A DNA stretch of 64,000 nucleotides from Mycobacterium gastri (GTDB taxonomy: Bacteria > Actinomycetota > Actinomycetes > Mycobacteriales > Mycobacteriaceae). The position numbers and the translations under genes are program-made. Of the stretch, positions 61,024 through 64,000 are shown piece by piece. The notes under the pieces are model-generated. The model was not told where the DNA came from and searched no databases. It was given only the letters and a program-made list of their open reading frames with translations. The stretch spans positions 90,695 through 154,694 of the forward strand of contig NZ_LQOX01000119.1 of NCBI RefSeq assembly GCF_002102175.1, in the 5' to 3' direction. Every line of letters begins with the position of its first letter. The first letter of the stretch is position 1.

Positions 61024-61934
61024 TCTCGACCCAGATCCCGGTGCAGCACCCGTACCGATAGACGCGGATCGGAGCCGAGCAGCCGCATCAGCGCTTCGGC
61101 GATCGCCACGCTGCGATGCTTGCCGCCGGTGCAGCCGACGGCGACCGTCATATAGCGCTTCCCCTCCCTGCGGTAGCCCTCGACCACCAGCGACAGCAGC
61201 CGATGGTACGTCTCGAGGAACTCGGCCGCGCCGGGTTGGTCCAGCACGTAGTCCCGCACCGAGGGGTGTTGGCCGGTGAGTGGCCGCAGCTCGTCCACCC
61301 AATGCGGGTTGGGCAGGAAACGCACATCCATCACCATGTCGGCGTCCATCGGCAGCCCGTATTTGAAGCCGAAGGATTCGACGGTGACGCTGGTGGTCGC
61401 GCCGCCGTCGCTGCCGAACGCGCGCTCGATGCTTTCCCGCAAGCCCCGGACCGACAGGGTCGAGGTGTCGATGATCAGGTCCGCGTTGGCGCGCACCGGC
61501 GCCAGCATTTTGCGCTCGGCGGCGATGCCCTCGGCCAGTGTCTGCTGGCCCTGCAGCGGGTGGCTGCGCCGGTTCTGTTCGTAGCGGCGCACCAACATGT
61601 CGTCGGACGCCTCCATGAACACCACTCGGGGGGTGATGTTGCGGGTGGCCAGTTCGTTGCGCACCTCGTCCAGGTCGCCGGTGAATCCGCGCGACCGCAC
61701 GTCCATCACCACGGCCAGTCGGGTGATCCGCGATCCAGCTGCCAGCCCGAAGTCGACCATGCGGGTGATCAGCTGGGGCGGCAGGTTGTCGGCGACGTAC
61801 CAGCCCAGGTCCTCCAGCACCTTGGCCGCCGTGCCGCGTCCGGCTCCGGACAACCCGGTCACCAGAACCACGTCGATATCCGGGATATCCGGCGCCGCGT
61901 GGTTTTCCGGGCCCGCTGCGCTGTCCCCGTTCAT
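61020..61934 (-). CDS. rapZ: RNase adapter / nucleotide-binding protein RapZ (YvcJ)
   Basis: 304 residues from the ATG at 61934. P-loop [14 protein letters not shown] near residue 28 has Arg where Lys is usual, a pattern common to mycobacterial RapZ. C-terminal [16 protein letters not shown] is the family signature. Overlaps uvrC stop by 4 nt and cuvA start by 4 nt. Corresponds to Rv1421. Confidence 0.95.
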   Translation of the reverse strand: MNGDSAAGPENHAAPDIPDIDVVLVTGLSGAGRGTAAKVLEDLGWYVADNLPPQLITRMVDFGLAAGSRITRLAVVMDVRSRGFTGDLDEVRNELATRNITPRVVFMEASDDMLVRRYEQNRRSHPLQGQQTLAEGIAAERKMLAPVRANADLIIDTSTLSVRGLRESIERAFGSDGGATTSVTVESFGFKYGLPMDADMVMDVRFLPNPHWVDELRPLTGQHPSVRDYVLDQPGAAEFLETYHRLLSLVVEGYRREGKRYMTVAVGCTGGKHRSVAIAEALMRLLGSDPRLSVRVLHRDLGRE

Positions 61935-63874
61935 TCCGAGGCTTCCGGTCGGTCGGGGCGCAGCGCCTCGAGGACGGCCGTAGCCGTGGCTACGCCGATA
62001 CCCGGAACGGCGGTGATCTGGTCTACGGTGGCCTCCTTGAGGCGGGCGATCGACCCGAAATGGGTGACCAGCGCCTTGCGACGATGTTCTCCCAGTCCGG
62101 GCACCCCGTCGAGCGCCGATGCCGTCATTCGCTTGGAACGTTTGCTCCGATGGTAAGTGATGGCGAATCGGTGCGCCTCGTCGCGCACCCGCTGCAGCAG
62201 GTAGAGGCCCTCGCTGTTGCGGGGCATGATGATCGGGTCCGGTTCGGACGGCACCCACACCTCTTCCAGCCGCTTGGCCAAGCCGATCACTGCGACATCG
62301 GTGATACCCAACTCGTCGAGGACGGCTTTGGCCGCATTGACCTGCGGTGCGCCGCCGTCGACGACGTAAAGGTTGGGCGGGTAGGCGAACCTGCGTGACT
62401 TTCCTTCCGGGCTAAGCGGATTCGGATCGCTCTGATCACTCAAGTGGCGCAGGAAGCGTCGTCGGGTGACTTCCGCGATGGAGGCGACGTCGTCGGAGCG
62501 GCGCTGGCCGGCGGCCTCCCGGATCCCGAAGTGACGGTAATCCGACTTGCGCGGCAGGCCGTCCTCGAAGACCACCAGCGACCCCACCACGTCGGTGCCC
62601 TGCACATGGCTGATGTCGACACACTCGATGCGCAGCGGCGCGTCGGCCAGCCCAAGAGCTTCCTGAATATTCTGCAGCGCAGCCGATCTGGCGTTGAAGT
62701 CACCGGCTCGCTTCAGCTTGTGTTGCTGCAACGCCTCTTTCGCATTGCGCTGTACGGTCTCGGCCAGTGCCCGCTTGTCGCCGCGGCGCGGCACCCGCAG
62801 CGTGACCCGGGAGCCACGCAGCCCCGACAACCAGCTGGACAACTCCTCGGAGTTGGACGGCAGACAGGGCACCAGCACCTCGCGCGGCACCGGGTTGACC
62901 GATTCGTCTGCGGCGCTACCCAACTCGGCCTGCTCGCCGTAGAACTGGGTGAGGAATTGTTCGACCAACTGTTCCTGTCCGGAATCCCCTGGGTCTCCGG
63001 ACTTTTCGACGATCCAGCCGCGCTGGCCACGGACCCGGCCACCGCGGACGTGGAACACTTGCACCGCGGCTTCGAGGTCGTCGTCGGCGAAGGCCATCAC
63101 GTCGGCGTCGGTACCGTCGCCGAGCACCACGGCCTGCTTTTCCATGGCGCGCTTCAGCGCCGACAGGTCGTCGCGAAGCCGGGCGGCTCGCTCGAAATCC
63201 AGCTGCTCGGCCGCGGCGTTCATCTGACGTTCCAACTCGCGGGCATAGCGGTCGGTCTTACCCGACAGGAAGTCGCAGAAGTCCTCCACAATCTGGCGAT
63301 GCTGCTCGGCGCTGACCCTGCCCACGCACGGAGCCGAACATTTGTCGATGTAGCCGAGCAGGCATGGCCGCTCGATTTGCTTGTGGCGCTTGAACACTCC
63401 GGTCGAGCAGGTTCGCGCGGGAAACACCCGGGTGAGCAGATCCAGCGTTTCCCGGATGGCCCACGCGTGCGAGTACGGCCCGAAATAGCGCACACCTTTG
63501 CGCCGTGGGCCGCGATAGACCATCAACCGGGGAAATTCCTCGTTGAGCGTGACGGCCAGCGCCGGATACGACTTGTCGTCGCGGTAGCGAACGTTGAAGC
63601 GGGGATCGAATTCCTTGATCCAGTTGTACTCCAGCTGCAGCGCCTCGACCTCGGTGTTGACCACCGTCCACTCGACCTTGGCCGCGGTGGTCACCATCTG
63701 CCGGGTCCTCGGATGCAGATGGGCGACGTCGGCGAAGTACGACGTCAGCCGGCTGCGCAGACTTTTCGCCTTGCCGACGTAGATCACCCGCCCGTGCGGG
63801 TCCCGGAACCGGTAGACGCCGGGCTCGACCGGGATGGACCCGGGCGCGGGGCGGTACGTTGCGGGATCTGGCAC
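61931..63874 (-). CDS. uvrC: excinuclease ABC subunit UvrC
   Basis: 647 residues. GIY-YIG nuclease domain at the N-terminus ([20 protein letters not shown]), UVR motif near residue 213 ([19 protein letters not shown]), RNase H-like second nuclease domain ([19 protein letters not shown]), and C-terminal helix-hairpin-helix pair ([37 protein letters not shown]). Makes both incisions in nucleotide excision repair with UvrA/UvrB. Corresponds to Rv1420. Confidence 0.97.
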   Translation of the reverse strand: MPDPATYRPAPGSIPVEPGVYRFRDPHGRVIYVGKAKSLRSRLTSYFADVAHLHPRTRQMVTTAAKVEWTVVNTEVEALQLEYNWIKEFDPRFNVRYRDDKSYPALAVTLNEEFPRLMVYRGPRRKGVRYFGPYSHAWAIRETLDLLTRVFPARTCSTGVFKRHKQIERPCLLGYIDKCSAPCVGRVSAEQHRQIVEDFCDFLSGKTDRYARELERQMNAAAEQLDFERAARLRDDLSALKRAMEKQAVVLGDGTDADVMAFADDDLEAAVQVFHVRGGRVRGQRGWIVEKSGDPGDSGQEQLVEQFLTQFYGEQAELGSAADESVNPVPREVLVPCLPSNSEELSSWLSGLRGSRVTLRVPRRGDKRALAETVQRNAKEALQQHKLKRAGDFNARSAALQNIQEALGLADAPLRIECVDISHVQGTDVVGSLVVFEDGLPRKSDYRHFGIREAAGQRRSDDVASIAEVTRRRFLRHLSDQSDPNPLSPEGKSRRFAYPPNLYVVDGGAPQVNAAKAVLDELGITDVAVIGLAKRLEEVWVPSEPDPIIMPRNSEGLYLLQRVRDEAHRFAITYHRSKRSKRMTASALDGVPGLGEHRRKALVTHFGSIARLKEATVDQITAVPGIGVATATAVLEALRPDRPEASE

Positions 63875-63929
63875 GTACCCAGGCTAGTAGTCTGCCGCCG
63901 GCGCCTGCGAGGTGCCAAGACCCCGGCAA

Positions 63930-63988
63930 GCATCACGAAAAGTGCCCGCGAAACGCCCTCGGTGCATCACTTAAGAATGCCCGCGAAA
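63930..63988. repeat. two imperfect direct repeats upstream of uvrC
   Basis: GCATCAC, 6 or 7 variable bases, TGCCCGCGAAA occurs at 63930-63953 and 63964-63988, 34 nt apart. The right-hand part lies close to the window edge, so the array may go on. No gene is supported in 63875-64000. Confidence 0.65.
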
Positions 63989-64000
63989 TGGTTGATCCCG

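Noticed and set aside
61020..61934. Arg in place of Lys in the RapZ P-loop as a lesion
   Set aside because: The same GAGRGTAAK form is, from memory, normal in mycobacterial RapZ, so it is not a defect of this strain.

Overview
The window looks like chromosomal DNA of a slow-growing Mycobacterium outside the M. tuberculosis complex. Read on the minus strand, the gene order follows the M. tuberculosis H37Rv block Rv1420 (uvrC) to Rv1464 (csd). The DNA is GC-rich, has PE and PGRS coding sequence, a MIRU-type repeat, a SufB intein and a whiA/cuvA/rapZ/uvrC cluster. It differs from H37Rv, as I remember it, in several ways: a ppc gene, an otsB1-type gene between qor and ctaB, an inserted CO-dehydrogenase-like operon, a FUSC membrane protein, a TetR/SDR/FadD/WS-DGAT block, and no full PE_PGRS gene. 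I cannot name the species from sequence alone.

Layout. 1-6207: the SUF Fe-S assembly operon on the minus strand (sufR-sufB-sufD-sufC-csd), translationally coupled, with an intein in SufB and a dyad over the sufR start. 6296-9734: mptB and an ABC exporter. 9825-18231: heme A synthesis (ctaA, ctaB) around an ATP-grasp-like gene, qor, a YbaB-like gene and a 1245-residue OtsB1/GH65 fusion with a DosR-like box. 18232-25171: pentose phosphate operon tkt-tal-zwf-opcA-pgl plus a coiled-coil gene, with two 53-bp MIRU units between zwf and opcA. 25274-29354: SpoIIAA-like/DUF4239 pair and ppc. 29424-35063: secG, the molybdenum hydroxylase operon and a FUSC protein. 35100-38152: tpiA, pgk and gap. 38537-39583: a secreted Gly/Ala/Pro repeat protein. 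40363-46595: a dehydrogenase/WS-DGAT/FadD/SDR operon divergent from a TetR regulator with several dyads between them. 46605-51966: DUF3556 membrane protein, PE16-like esterase, and a frame-disrupted DUF2231-Rieske gene. 52004-58919: CdaR-type regulator, acyltransferase, fadD12, lipO, a PGRS relic and a second WS/DGAT. 58963-63874: whiA, cuvA, rapZ and uvrC.

Themes. Central carbon flow is concentrated here: glycolysis (gap, pgk, tpiA), anaplerosis (ppc) and the pentose phosphate pathway. Lipid activation and esterification (two WS/DGATs, two FadDs, an acyltransferase, LipO, a PE esterase) and redox or Fe-S/heme supply genes are also present.

The strangest signals are at the DNA level. About 280 bp of sufB uses low-GC codons, including three TTA Leu codons, although the protein is ordinary. 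A 13-mer inside a dyad is shared by the upstream regions of ctaA and ctaB. A palindromic repeat lies in frame inside ppc, and the MIRU units encode coupled micro-ORFs.
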